A stretch of DNA of 64,000 nucleotides from Anthoceros angustus (lineage: Eukaryota; Streptophyta; Anthocerotopsida; Anthocerotales; Anthocerotaceae), in the NCBI GenBank assembly GCA_010909165.1, contig MU008162.1, forward strand, positions 310,001 through 374,000, written 5' to 3'. Positions 11,881 through 23,123 of this stretch are shown in pieces. The notes beneath the pieces were generated by a model. It was not told the DNA's origin, did no database searches, and saw nothing but the letters and a program-made list of their open reading frames with translations. The stretch's first letter is position 1, and each line of letters begins with the position of its first letter. The translations under genes and the position numbers were made by a program.

Positions 11881-12903
11881 GCTCAGTTGCTCCTCTCCAC
11901 CTCGACCCCTGGTCCCCTTTGGTTGTCCCCTCGTGCATGGGCTCTTCCCATCGTTTTTTCACCTCGATAAAATCTTTCTCCTTTCAAAGACATTTGAAGG
12001 CAAGGATATATAAGTAGATATAATATTAATATATTTTATATAATCATAGTTACTTACATGCCTTGATAGCTCGAAAACAAGAGACTTGACATGCCTTGAG
12101 ACGATGGGGTCCAATACAATGGGGTTTTTCATGAAAAAAATATTACTAATTTTTATAAAATAAATAATAAATGATCTTCTATGTTATAGATGGTGTTGCT
12201 TTTAATGTTTCGTGCTGCCTAAAGAAAAACAGCAAAGGCCTTCGGTGCTCTCGGCATTAGTTCTTTAAAGAAATTCTTAATAATCTACCTCTTTGATGTT
12301 ACGCCCATCCTAGCATTTAGTGTTGGAAGCTTATTCTAACTTTCAACCACATCCATATAATTTTTCATGTACAAAAAACCTCTGAAACGCTACCGAGAGA
12401 GAATTGAAGATGGGCAATTGGGCGTAGGGGTATGGGCATCGGAAGTCGGAAAGATATACGAACAAGAAGAAGAAGAATTTTATTTAAGTCACTAAGGACG
12501 GATTTCCGTCATGGGACTAAATTGTCATAGAAGGTATTATGAAAAATTAACCGCTATTCTGAATTCCGTACGGCATGGGGTGGTCGACGAGCCCATACGG
12601 AACATCGGACCGGGAGGGCACCCGTTTGGGCGAAAAGTGGGTCCCACTGCTTAGTGGGCGGACTGGCTCATCAACGAGTCAGTCCTCCATGATCTGCACG
12701 TTAGACTGATCCCTCACACTTATCCTCCTAAACCTTCCAAGGCCAAAGTTGATCGTTGATCGGGTCATCAGTCATGGCGGTCATGGTTCATCGGTCTTGG
12801 ACTGACTCATGGGCTCCATCTGCACACGTTCGGGCAGTTGAAAGGATGTTCCTCCTCCTCACACTCACAGTTCACTTCACCCCTGATCCCAAGTCTCAGA
12901 AGC
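11881..12903. other. Intergenic, upstream of carbonic anhydrase 2
   Basis: There is no gene here. A motif at 12463-12530 recurs in opposite orientation at 42545-42605 (listed separately). Bases 12686-12735 (GACTGATCCCTCACACTTA and following) resemble 17845-17890 and 63035-63080, next to the two copies of the unknown basic gene. Bases 12850-12903 form the 5' leader of the carbonic anhydrase and resemble the last 60 bases of the window. Confidence 0.5.
12463..12530. repeat. Dispersed motif with near-perfect palindrome, copy 1
   Basis: An AAG-rich run leads into GACGGATTTCCGTC, a short self-complementary core, with AAGTCACTAAG before it. The same block, reverse-complemented, is found at 42545-42605. 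The two copies are probably ends of one kind of dispersed element, but I see no terminal inverted repeat pair around either. Confidence 0.5.
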
Positions 12904-14302
12904 ATGGCCAGTTACCGCACCCGGCTCATGTGGCGCACTGTTTTGCTCTCGATCCTACTGCAACACATCTTCACAGGCTCTCATGGTGATCAATCTGCAA
13001 GCTTGCTGCAACTTCTACAATTTAGCGTTAAAATTCCTTTAGAGGTCTCCGTTCCCGATTGCTGAACTGACATCAGATCTGGAGGAAAGTTGGAGATTGG
13101 TGGATGCTGACGAACCCCGTTGCACGCTTCTTTTTGTGTAGCATGCAGAGACCCAAGGCAACTGCAGGAAGCGAACGAGCCGCTCTTCGGCTACGATGAG
13201 AGTGAGCCATCGGGGCCTTCGCACTGGGGGAGCCTGAATTTCCCCAACTGGAAGACGTGCGGGACAGGTAAAGCGCAGTCCCCAATTGCGCTCACCAGTC
13301 ACTGCAACGAGAGGAAGCTTGAGGGGAGTCATGAGCTCGGGCCGTTGGAATTCCAGTACCTCTCTGGGCCCCAGACGGCCACCTTGCTGAGGAACAACCA
13401 CGGATTTGAGGTTGGGAATCAAGGGAACTGCTGGCGCTGTCCGACACTTCTGCATTGAATGCACTCAGAGATGGCTGCCTGGCCCTGCAGGTGGATGTGC
13501 ACCAGGGCTGGGGACGGATCCGAGTGGAGAACGTCTACTACCACTTTTCCAACTTCCACTTCCACTCCCCAAGCGAGCACACAGTCGACAACGTCAGGTG
13601 ATCAAAACGCCGGCCCTGTGCAGACGTTCCAACCAGCAGTTTCGGAAGCAGCAACAGAAAATTTCCGGGTCATTTTGACGCTCTGTTTCATCACCAGGTA
13701 CGATTTGGAGCTGCACATCGTCCACAAGAACAAAGATGCCACCAAGGTGGCAGTCCTGGGCATTCTCTTCAAGGTGGGACGGAAGAGCAGCAACTTCTTC
13801 AACCAGGTGAGTGAGTAAGTGCGTGCTCAAGTTTCTCCACAGTGTGAGACTGAGTTTATAGATCATCCGGAATTTGGAATTGTGGAGTCTGACCACTGAC
13901 TGGCCGTGGGCCCTGTTCTAGCACAGTTTTTTGCACAGCTTCCAGGTGTGGGACGATCCAACAGTAGCAGTACTAGCACTGCCGAGGCGAAGGTGAGCAT
14001 CAAGGGGTTGGACATCGGCAAGAAGTCCAAGTACTGGCGCTACCATGGCTCCCTCACCACCCCACCCTGCTCAGAAGGGGTCACTTGGACTGTCCTGAAG
14101 GAGGTGCACACCATGAGCACAAAACAGATGCAGCAATTCCGGGCGGCGTCCCCGGTATGTACTCTTGGTGGGTCGTGGGTCTTTGGTTTGCTGGTTGGGT
14201 CTTCACCTCATGTCTCGTGATCGCTTTGCGTGATTGCAGACACCGAATTCCAGGCCGCTGCAGAAATTATATGGCCGGCAGGTCACCAGTTACGACCACT
14301 GA
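12904..14302 (+). CDS. Alpha-type carbonic anhydrase 2, secreted, six exons
   Basis: Exons are 12904-12985, 13142-13410, 13491-13597, 13698-13806, 13927-14154 and 14240-14302, giving 285 residues. Exon lengths 1-4 and 6 equal those of the gene at 4687 (82, 269, 107, 109 and 63 bases); exon 5 is 9 bases longer because of a Ser/Thr run (SSSTSTAEA). Zinc ligands are His140, His142 (FHFHSPSEH) and His159 (LELHIVH). The gatekeeper block is LTTPPCSEG with Thr234. Cys66 and Cys237 should form the usual disulfide. Exon 1 codes a signal peptide, so the enzyme is secreted or sent through the ER. The copy is intact. It and the first gene are clear tandem paralogues, separated by ORC3 and a LINE relic. 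Confidence 0.93.
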
Positions 14303-17057
14303 AATGGGTCATTTCAGTTATCTCGGACCTACGAAGCGGATACGATCTGGTAGCTCGCAGGACGCCACTCGGAGATTCTTCTTTCATTGAATTTTCACTT
14401 TTATGTTGTATTCTGTTCTATTAGTATTGATACAGAAGTGAGATCTGAATTTCATCTCGAGTCCTCTACAACTTTTCACGTGTGAATCGCCCGGACACTT
14501 GCAAAGCGCATTACGGCCAACTTCAACGTCACAAACAAGAGAACGTGTTGTGGCCTTTTCCCTTGCCCATGAAGCTGGCAGATAGGTTACAATGGAGCTC
14601 TCCATCTCGAGATTACATTTTCAGATGTAGGGGCCAGGGCTGCTCTCCTGCATCGAGTGCTGCAGCTCGTCCCGCCGCTGGCCACACCAAAATACCGCCC
14701 ACGTCGTCTCCTGTACACGATCCTGAGACGTGTGTGATCGAGTCTCTTGTTCAGTTGGGCAATAACGGCCCAGGAATTTGCCCAACTGGCCCAACACTGT
14801 AGGGGACAGTTTGGGTGCCACAGGGATGTAAGAAGGTGGCGTAGAAGCTGACACCTGAAGGCTCCTCCCATCTGTCCTAACTCAGCTTCATGTCGACTCC
14901 TGCAAATAATCCGTGGGAGATCAGCCTTCAATAGTCAGCCTCAGGCCCTCCCGTAATGCTGGGCTGCAGAAATAGAGTTTTGTTGTGCCTGAATTCATAT
15001 ATATAATCATCTATTCAATATATATGTAGTAGTCTTAAAATTGATCAATGCACCTTTTATGTCATGCGTGAAGATGAAAAGACCTGCATGTCATAAAAGG
15101 GTCGGAGTAAACGAAAGCCTAAAGTCATGTAATCTTTTCTCTAAGATACAAAGCGTCCACTCACAACAAAAAAGGGTATGGAGTAAACATTATCAACCAT
15201 CATCCATAATAAAAAGGGATGGAGACTTTATAAATTAGTAGAGATGGGAGTTTCATCTACACCAAGACGGGTGGAGAACAACCCACTAGAGGGCCCAGGC
15301 CAAGGGGGACTACCCCGCTCGATTGTCTACGCATGATGTCATAGATAAAAAAGACTTATTTACCACTAAAGTTGTCCAACAAGTACTACCAGCTATTATC
15401 GTTGTCTTGATTATCACTTATCAGTTATAAAGCAAAGGATATGCTGTAATAAAAGGTAATGACCGAGAAAAGGATAATGCCCTACTTTATGTCTAGGAGA
15501 ATGACATACGCCTTGGTTTGGAAAAATCAGGGCATATATTTCCCTCGCCTTTAATTTGATCCCTTGGAACATAAGTCATTGGGCAACATGCTATGGATGA
15601 TGCAAATCTCAGTGTTGGTTATTTTAAAATGGGTTTAGCATAAGCATTCATGCCTAACTTGTAACTGCATTAAACTTACATACATATAGGTTAGTAGTAT
15701 AGTAAATGAGCCCGAATTAGTTCAATATAAAAAATAATAAATTAGAATATAAAACCATCACAATAAGTTCCCTATATTTGTTACTTTTTGTAGCACAAAA
15801 GAAAGAGAAAGCCAGCACATAAAAAAGTGCTTGTGTTCATTTGTGCCACTATTATAAACTTTAACATGCTATCAAAGCTCATAATATACCATAGTTATAA
15901 CTGCTTAATATAAGCAAGCATAAAATATGGCATAGAGATTCAAGGATCTTATTAATTTTGTTCTAACATGTAGGTCAAACTATAGATACATAAGTAATAT
16001 CTCTTGCTGTCAAGTGTGGATTCGGAAAGAGATTGAACTAGTGTCTAAATTTGTCAAAAGAGAACCTCAAGCTCAGGCTCTCATAGTTTTCAATCCCTAT
16101 AGACAAGATGAGATTGAAAATCACATAAGAAAGAGAAAATAATATTGGAAAAAATTAGGTGGATAATCTTTTTAGTTAATATATTTATTATTAAGTACCA
16201 TAGAGGCCATTAAAGTTAGGCTCTAACTAATTAGTATTTTTAAATTCCAAAAATATAAAAATTACCACCATCTTGTGCCGAAATGCCAAAATATTCCAAT
16301 TGCAAAGGTCGGACCAACAAGCAAAGCCCCGGCGCGCAAGGTGATGTGCGATTGTTGAGCAAATTGCATAATGCGGTATGCGGGCATGGGTTGTCGCAAA
16401 AAACGGGCATCTATTACCCGCATTCCTCACCTCGACTGTCTTGCTTTCCGACCTTGAACTCGAATGCTTTCTCCAAAGTGACTGCTGCGAGGATGATGAA
16501 ACAATGTACACTATCTACCTATACAGTAAACATGTATCCATATTTAGATATTATCTACCCATTTATTTAAGCCAAAATTGAATAACCCTTCAAATGAATA
16601 GCCGAACTACTCCTTGGAAAAAAATTAAAGGGTTTGGCACCAATATGCCAAACGGCGGTGGCCTCTATGGGTAGAGCCTCAAATTGAGTCGTTCTTGAAT
16701 AAAAAACCGTCTTTTTTGCCTGATATCTAGACTAGAAACTTTGTAAAAAATCACAGCCACTCCATCGCCTTCAACTGTATCTTGAAAGCTTTGTACATCT
16801 CAAACAAGGGAGGATAACATCAATGAATGGATGAAAGAGTGTTGAACAATTCACAGAGAATCATCATTGAAGCATCAAAGAAACGAAAAGAAAACCCTCA
16901 AACAAGAGAGAGGTGGGACTCGTTGAGACGTGAAACACGTCACAAAAGTGGAATCACAAGACAAGATCAAGCACCAGCGTGCCCCAGCTTTGGAGAGAAA
17001 TCCATATATTAAAAAATTTCTTTGTAATTTTAATCATACAAGTCACCCATGTCTAAA
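14303..17057. other. Carbonic anhydrase 2 3' region and AT-rich intergenic DNA
   Basis: Bases 14303-14440 are the likely 3' UTR of carbonic anhydrase 2; they recur at 61620-62010. Bases 14590-14930 are GC-richer with an open minus-strand frame of about 114 codons that I cannot assign. Bases 14926-15120 share pieces with the ORC3 upstream region. From about 15120 to 17050 the DNA is AT-rich, with many stops in all frames and no recognisable gene. Confidence 0.5.
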
Positions 17058-17757
17058 TTAGGGTTCTGTTGGTGCGAGTAGGCTACTTGTGTTCTTTTGC
17101 TCCTTCACCGCTGAAGATGAGATGAGTGCATCTAACGTGGCTAGTATTGTCTCAGCATATTTGGTTGACTGTGCAGGCACTATACATCGATGTGACGGCC
17201 AATACTTTATCGCTGGTGTCAAAGTGATGTGCTTCATCTTTCTTCGTTTCGCATGATGCAGCACGGACATGTCATCAAGGTCGTGGAGCCAAAACTCAGC
17301 GCGCTTCCTTTTCAAACTCTTATCAAATACTATCCTTCTGAACGGCGTTTTTTCAAATACTATCTTGTTTGAACAGGCGAGGTCGCGGTGTTGGGATATG
17401 ATCCCAAATAGGACGCTTGCGTTTCAGACATATCTGTAGGAAATCATATATAAAACATCATTATAAATGTTTTGTATTTAAAGTAAATTGATTAATATAC
17501 TTATGTTTAGTGAGAACTCCATGAAAGAAAATCTAAAGCAAGAAAAGAATTTTTACCAGAGGAGTATGTAGCAAATTGAGAGGCGTGAACACCCTGTATC
17601 TTGCAACCTGCCTATGCGTTGGCTTGCTGCCAGGAGGTTTTTTCACACCATCTTGATCGCAAAGGTCACGCGTACCACTAACCAGACGGCGAAAGAATTG
17701 CGATATGCCAGACAAAAAGCCCATGTTGAACCGTCCACTAACTTTTGTGAATACCAC
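17058..17757 (-). pseudogene. Relic of the unknown basic, nuclear-looking gene (copy 1)
   Basis: This is the paralogue of the gene at 62308-62991. Exon 1 (from about 17757 to 17557) contains KVSGRFNMGFLSGISQFF, matching KVRGQFNMIFSNIGFLCDIW in the other copy. The intron donor GTAAAAAT is conserved. Exon 2 begins near 17437 with LKRKRPIWDHIP, runs into a stop after about 20 codons, and the frame resumes as KSLKRKRAEFWL, then AKRRKMKH and QSTKYAETILATLDALISSS, ending at 17058. An internal duplication of the KRKR-containing start and a stop make this copy look inactive. Its function is unknown. Confidence 0.6.
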
Positions 17758-17759
17758 AA

Positions 17760-18540
17760 TGATAAATAATACGTAATTGACCTACTCTCCTCGACCGCAA
17801 TCACTCCTAATCAAATCAAGGAGTCCGGTTCTTGATGATCTATGTCTTAGACATATCTCTCACACTTATATGCCTAAACCTTGGATAACTTACATATATA
17901 GACTATTATATAGCCTGTTCGAGAAAATGGATGATTCGAGGGCCAAGGACAAATGGATACTAGGTCAAGCGAGCAGATAAATAGATAAATCACAACACCA
18001 AAGCCCAAGGGCCAAAGACAGGTGGCTACTGGGTAAAGTGAGCAGATCAATACACGGTCACAAGTTATAATACCCGCCCGAGGAAGGCTAATATTTGATC
18101 ACTTGATTTCAACAACACATAACGGTCCAAAGGTCATGGACCATGGTCCTGTTCAGCGCCGTGACACATGCCGATGATGCATAGAGGCAGAGCGGTTTCC
18201 AGATGATGTTCTTTCTCTTAGCGCACAGGGCTGTGTCTAATCCTTCTCCCTCCCGCCACACGGGGCTGTGGCTGCTGTTTCCAGGAGGCAAAAGGGGCCA
18301 GGGATATGGCAAGACAGCACCAAGAAGGCAAGAGTGCTATTTCTGCCTGTGGATCCCTAGTCATCTAACATTGATCCGCAAAGCATCGCCTCGAGCGCAG
18401 GTGCATCACCTGGTCCAGTATATGCATACACTTATGCTCTTCGGATTTTACTTCCTTCTAGTGTTTAAAGGAGCCGCGAGTATGTTTGTTTGTACTTTGC
18501 AATCATTCTATGTCACCACATCCTTCCTTTTCATGCTCTC
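17760..18540. other. Intergenic, homologous in part to 62990-63310
   Basis: Bases 17815-18060 (GATGATCTAT..., then CCTAAACCTTGGATAA..., then GGCCAAGGACAAATGG) match the region upstream of the unknown gene at 62.3 kb. The remainder up to 18540 carries no gene I can assign. It lies downstream of the PPR fragment and may hold more decayed host exon sequence. Confidence 0.45.
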
Positions 18541-18662
18541 CTCTTTCAACAATCTGTAAGTGCACATGGCTGCCCATCTATAAGGCAGCAAAGCTTGCAT
18601 AGGCCTTTAGAAGGCACGCAAAAGTAGCATGGCCCTCTTGCTCCATTGGTCCATACAAACCA
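18541..18662 (-). pseudogene. PPR-type coding sequence, 3' part cut off by Copia-A
   Basis: On the minus strand the bases encode LYGPMEQEGHATF, then ACLLKAYASFAAL and VHLQIVERGEH, the A/B-helix pattern of plant PPR repeats. The block continues the fragment at 40634-41230 on the other side of Copia-A, and the 43 bases next to the element are present on both sides. PPR proteins bind organellar RNA. A stop in the third repeat suggests decay, and the downstream end is not clear. Confidence 0.55.
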
Positions 18663-18681
18663 TAAGGAGGCTCTGATACCA

Positions 18682-18853
18682 TAAGGAGGTTGAGCGGAGC
18701 GAGAGCGTAGAGAAACTCTAGTAGTTAAAATTACAATAATGAGCATAACAAAATTGTTTAAATATTATGTACGTGTCTATTCACTAAGACAACCCTAATC
18801 CATATAACACAAAGATTATTAACTGTGCGTTAGGTTTAACTCCTGCGCTAACA
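18682..18853 (-). repeat. 3' LTR of Copia-A
   Basis: It is 172 bp, starting TGTTAGCG on the minus strand and ending CCTCCTTA. It differs from 40462-40633 only at two positions (near 18775 and 18830). A 12-base polypurine tract (TTTAAGAGGGGG on the minus strand, 18854-18865) abuts it, which identifies it as the 3' copy. Confidence 0.93.
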
Positions 18854-18865
18854 CCCCCTCTTAAA
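18854..18865 (-). promoter_or_regulatory. Polypurine tract of Copia-A
   Basis: TTTAAGAGGGGG on the minus strand lies immediately before the 3' LTR. It would prime plus-strand DNA synthesis. Confidence 0.8.
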
Positions 18866-19016
18866 CTAACCACGGTTAAGCAAAACACGAAACCACAGCG
18901 AAGGACTTCTCACGAGAACCGGTACTGGGCGTCACGAGGAGTCCTCGCTGAACGTAACCCGGTGGTTGGGCTGGCGATCCAGCTTTTGATCTGCAATCAA
19001 GGCTGCGACTTTAAGG

Positions 19017-19356
19017 ATGGAGCTCCATCTGGCTGTGCTCACCGCCAAATCTCAACTCGCGCTCTTCATCCTCACGCGTCTGTGGATTCTGTGGATTCAC
19101 AACTCGATTCAGTTGCCCAAAAGCGTCCGGGAGGATATGGCGGGCGGGAGTGGAGAGCCGCTCTTGCAGCCAACACACACGCATTGGTGGATACCACGTG
19201 GAGCTGAATATTTCACTTGTGTGGGGCAAGATGGCAGAAGAAGAGGTCGCTGTTAACCTACCCACACCTGCTAAAGACAAGGAGGGCAAGCAGAGCCTGG
19301 TGGAGCAACTAGAGGGTGTAGCGAAGATGCTCAGCAGGCTGAGGGATGAGGAGTAG
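19017..19356 (+). pseudogene. Antisense accessory ORF of Copia-A, frameshifted
   Basis: This ORF lies between RNase H and the 3' LTR on the strand opposite to gag-pol. An ATG at 19017 opens a frame with the hydrophobic segment LALFILTRLWILWI (residues 15-28), followed by EDMAGGSGEPLLQP; it stops at 19256. The plus-one frame takes over from about 19190 and ends at 19356 with a charged helix (KDKEGK, then AKMLSRL). The Copia-B antisense ORF has the same layout, with ESMATRSGARYQP after its hydrophobic segment and WGEAINTPLPAEDGEEK near the end, against WGKMAEEEVAVNLPTPAKDK here. I infer one ancestral gene, now broken by a frameshift or a missed splice. A small single-pass membrane protein is possible; its function is unknown. 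Confidence 0.5.
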
Positions 19357-19564
19357 GGTTGCCCAGGGCACAGGCAGCCAGGTGATTAGGTAGGTCGTGG
19401 ACGCTTCATCCACCTGCTCCTGTTCCATCTGCTGTGAGTGAGGGTTCATGGCGACTGATACTGCCGTTCCTTGTGCAGGCTCAACCATCTGGCTGCCGGG
19501 GAGTGGCAAGTTTAATGAATCAGGAAGCAAAAGGCTTCCACCCCCCCTTCAACACCTCCAGATA

Positions 19565-20869
19565 AGAAGCATCACCAAATAGGCGTAATAATCCCATGAT
19601 CCCATGCCTTCCATATGATAGTAGTGCTTGTACTTAGGCAATCCTTTCGTAAGGATGTCGTATGTTCTCATCTGCATGTAATCCAATTTAAGGATACCTC
19701 TGAACCACATCCGTATGTAATGATGTTGCACTTCAATGTGCTTCGTTCGAGCATGGAATTTCGAGCTTTCAACTAACTCAAGGCTGCGGTGTTGTCGCAG
19801 AGCACAAGGGTTGGTTTCTCCTAGGGCCCCAAGTCCTTGAGAAAGCTGCGTTCCCATTCACCTCTTTGCTTGATTAAAGACTTGTACTCGGCTTGAAGAA
19901 CTCGAGAAGACGCTTTTGCGGCTCCATGTATCTTGAACCTAGCAAATAACAATACGTGGATAGGCTCTGCGTGAATCGAATCCACGCCCATCGGCATCGG
20001 TGAAACCCCTCAAGATAAGTTGTTTTGTCCTGTGCTCTTGTACATAAGTCCATACTTGTGAGTACCTTTGAGATAACGAAATATTCTCTTGACTACGGTA
20101 CCCTAAGCGGATTTTCTAAGAATCGCAAACTGCTTTCTAACATAATATGTCGAAGGCCCGTTCGAACGAAAATTAGGGACCCCATAGCATGCACATGGTA
20201 TGTCCTGCATGTCCAATTTCTCCTTGTGATGGGCACTGCACTTGGTCGATTTTGTACCAAGATAAGGAGTGGTGGCCCGGCCTCGCCAAGGTTGAATCGT
20301 TTGAGTATTTCATTTATGTACTTATACTGGTGGATAAAGAGTAACCCTTCTTCCCTTACACGAAGCAGTTGTATTCCAAGACAGAAGTTAAGCTCCCCTA
20401 TGTCTTTCATGTCGAATCTGCTGCTGAGTTTGTCCTTCACACTTGCTAACAGCTTTTGATCGTTTGTAGCAAATATGACGTCATCCACATAAAGAGCCAG
20501 GATGACGATCGAAACTCCTTGTGTGAGCTTGTACACGTTGCTGTCAGCTGTATTTTGGATGAAATCGATGCTGATCAGGTACACGTGCATTGTAAAGTAC
20601 CAGACACGCCCGCTTTGTTTCAAACCGTATATGCACTTCAGAAGCTTTAAAACTTTGTTCGGGTGCCGCTTGTCTTCGTAGGCTTCAGGCTGCAACATAT
20701 CTGACTCTTCTTCAAGGGCACCATATAAGAAAGCTGCAAACATCCATTTCTTTGTAAGTCCAGATCAAATTCGGCAGCATATGCAAGAAGGATTCTTATG
20801 GACTGCGTGCGAACGACGGGAGAGAAAGTCTCTTGGTAGTCGAGACCTTCAACTTGGGTAAACCCACGA
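19565..20869 (-). pseudogene. Copia-A RT (C-terminal two thirds) and RNase H
   Basis: On the minus strand the sequence starts with [19 protein letters not shown], passes KCIYGLKQSGRVWY, the catalytic LALYVDDVIF (near 20490), FDMKDIGELNFCLGIQLL and HQYKYINEIL, and ends in an RNase H with KFHARTKHIEVQHHYIR. Frame changes occur near 20740, 20250 and 19860. It is the continuation of the RT N-terminus at 36374-36600 on the far side of Copia-B. Confidence 0.85.
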
Positions 20870-20874
20870 GCCAC
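20870..20874. repeat. 5-bp target duplication of Copia-B, left (GCCAC)
   Basis: GCCAC lies directly outside the left LTR of Copia-B and is repeated at 36369-36373. Removing the element and one copy restores the Copia-A RT frame across the junction. Confidence 0.9.
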
Positions 20875-21061
20875 TAACAAAAATAAGGAATGCTGAAGGT
20901 ATGTCAAGGCAGCTTGACATTGCGTACACAAGAGCCAGAAACCTTAAGAGCAACAATCAAAAATGTATTGTGTGTATTGAGAAGTAACAACGAGTCATTT
21001 ATATAGGCTAAACCTAATACGTCTAGGTTAACATTAATATACCTAACGTATATTTTTCATA
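20875..21061 (-). repeat. 3' LTR of Copia-B
   Basis: It is 187 bp, with three substitutions relative to 36182-36368. A purine-rich GTGGGAG (minus strand, 21062-21068) abuts it as the polypurine tract. Confidence 0.92.
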
Positions 21062-21189
21062 CTCCCACATAACCTAGGCAGTATTTGTGAACAGGATAAC
21101 ATATATCTCGTGAAAACGGAACGGGAAAACTCAAACGACGGGTTCTTCAACTCGCAGAGTCTGAGAATCAGTGAACAAAGGGCGGCGAC

Positions 21190-21675
21190 AGCACCAGCAC
21201 TACGTCCCAGCTACTTACAGTCATCGCGCTCGTGATAGCTGTGTTCTGCATCATCATTCAGTGGCAAGAGTCGATGGCGACGAGGAGCGGGGCAAGGTAC
21301 CAGCCTGTGGAGGGCGATGAGCCAAACGCCAGAGAAGGAGGCAGGAGGAAGAAGCCTGCGACCAAAGGCGAGGCGCAAGCCCATGGAGTGGAAACCTTTC
21401 AACCTGCAACACTATGTGAGGAGTTGTGGCTGGGAAGTGGAGGTCGCGGCGAGTGTTGCGTGAGGAAGACCCTGGAGAGCAGCAAGCACACCTTGCATGC
21501 TGTGAAGGAAGAGGTGATAGACCTAGGGGACGTGCCTGCAGTGGACCCCCTCAAAGGCATGAGGGTGCGCTGGGGTGAAGCAATCAACACTCCGCTGCCA
21601 GCGGAAGATGGAGAAGAAAAGAAGGTCCCTGCAGAAGTCATGAAACTCTCGAAGGAGATGTACAGGCTTTTATAG
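21190..21675 (+). CDS. Antisense accessory ORF of Copia-B, single-pass membrane protein candidate
   Basis: This open frame of about 160 codons runs opposite to gag-pol, between the RNase H end and the 3' LTR. It reads through LLTVIALVIAVFCIIIQW, a good transmembrane segment, then ESMATRSGARYQP, a basic patch (GGRRKKPATK), and ends in an acidic and then amphipathic stretch (EDGEEKK, LSKEMYRLL). The first ATG in frame is at about 21274, after the hydrophobic segment. A splice acceptor (CTACTTACAG, ending near 21220) suggests that an upstream exon supplies the start. The copy in Copia-A (19017-19356) has the same order. The frame is intact while the neighbouring gag-pol is shifted. Antisense extra ORFs at this site are known from some plant LTR elements; I do not recognise this protein. 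Confidence 0.5.
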   Translation, partial: STSTTSQLLTVIALVIAVFCIIIQWQESMATRSGARYQPVEGDEPNAREGGRRKKPATKGEAQAHGVETFQPATLCEELWLGSGGRGECCVRKTLESSKHTLHAVKEEVIDLGDVPAVDPLKGMRVRWGEAINTPLPAEDGEEKKVPAEVMKLSKEMYRLL

Positions 21676-21925
21676 AAAAACAAAGGGAAAAGGACGCAAG
21701 ACTAGGTAACGACTGATGGCTTCATCCATGCTCCTTCTCCTATGTGCATGAAGGTGCGGACTGACCAAGAAATTGCGCTTATATGTGCCACAGGACACAA
21801 TTAGCTGTAGGAAATGTAGGAAGGGATGCCAGCTCAGGCTGCAATCTGTAAACCTAAGTTACAAGGAGGTTTTTGAGATTAAAGGACACAGGTCCTCACC
21901 CCTCCCACACACTTCAGGTCAGTTG

Positions 21926-23118
21926 TTACTTACCAAGTAGGTGACTGAAATCTTTGAGCCCTAAGGATTCCATATGTAATCTGTGCTTCAGCTTGGGCAG
22001 TGCCTTAGTCAAGATATCAGCTGTGTTTTCAGCAGTAGGGACATATGTCACCTTGATAACTCCTCTTGCAACAGTATCTCTGATATAGTGGTGCTTGATC
22101 TCAAAATGTTTTGTCCTTGCATGAAAACGTGGATTGGCGACCAAGGCAATTGCTGAGCTATTATCACAATGAAGGACAGTGGGTTCCAGCTGCTCAACGT
22201 GAAGATCCTTCAGATAAGCACGCTCCCACTCAGCCTCCTTTGCAGAATCCGTTAATGAAATGTATTTTGCTTCAGTTGAAGATAACGCAATGGATTGTTG
22301 CTTCTTGCAGGACCAATTCACAGGCACAAGCTAAAAGGAAGCAATATGTGGAAAGGCTCTTCCTTGAATCTGAGTCTGAAGCCCAGTCAGCGTCAGTGTA
22401 TGCAGAAAGTTTGAGGCTTGAGGGTGATCCAGCTTGGTAGAAGAGCCCAGTTGTCATAGTGCCCTTAAGATAGCGATATATCCGCTTCACGCTGCCCAAT
22501 GAACACGTCCAGGTTTCTCCATGAATTGAGACACAGCACTAACTGCATATGAGATGTCTGGTCTGGTCCAATTGGAGATAAAAATTAGGCAGCCTACTGC
22601 ATGCCTGTAAGGTACTTTCTCCATATCAGCAATCTCTTCAGCAGATGTGGCACATTGGTCCGCAGTTAACTTGACTCCCACAGAGCCTGGAGTTGATACT
22701 GGACGGGCTTGATCAAGTTGAAACCTCTTCAGAATCTCAGTTAGGTATTTCTTTTGATGAATAACAATCAGACCTGCTTCTCTGCGACGTAGAACCTGAA
22801 CACCTAGGCAGAATTTCAACTCTCCCACATCCTTCATCTCAAATTCTGTACTAAGAAGGGTTTTAACAGTAGCTAGAATGGATGTGTCTGTGCAGGCAAA
22901 GATGCAGTCATCTACGTAAATGGCTAGGATGCAAAACGCTGAACCATCTACAAGATAATACACTGAGGAGTCTGCAGCACTCTGAACAAAGCCTAGCTTT
23001 TTAAGATGAGTATCCAACCTTTCGTTCCAAAGCATGGCACTTTGCTTTAAGCCATACAAGGCCCTTAAAAGCTTGAGTACCTTTCGTGGCCATTGCTTGT
23101 TGACATAACCTTGGGGTT
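21926..23118 (-). pseudogene. Copia-B RT (C-terminal part) and RNase H
   Basis: The minus strand starts with QPQGYVNKQWPRKVLKLL and continues through RALYGLKQSAMLWN, the catalytic LAIYVDDCIF (near 22915), FEMKDVGELKFCLGVQVL and VPYRHAVGCLIFISNWTRPD. It then runs into RNase H with YTDADWASD, IALSSTEAKYISL, DNSSAIALV, HARTKHFEIKHHYIR and ILTKALPK, stopping at 21926. Two frame changes (about 22490 and 22325) interrupt it. It joins the RT N-terminus at 31919 once Copia-C is removed. Confidence 0.88.
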
Positions 23119-23123
23119 GTTCC
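23119..23123. repeat. 5-bp target duplication of Copia-C, left (GTTCC)
   Basis: GTTCC lies outside the left LTR of Copia-C and is repeated at 31914-31918. It also follows the extra middle LTR at 30694-30698. Joining across one copy restores the Copia-B RT frame. Confidence 0.9.
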
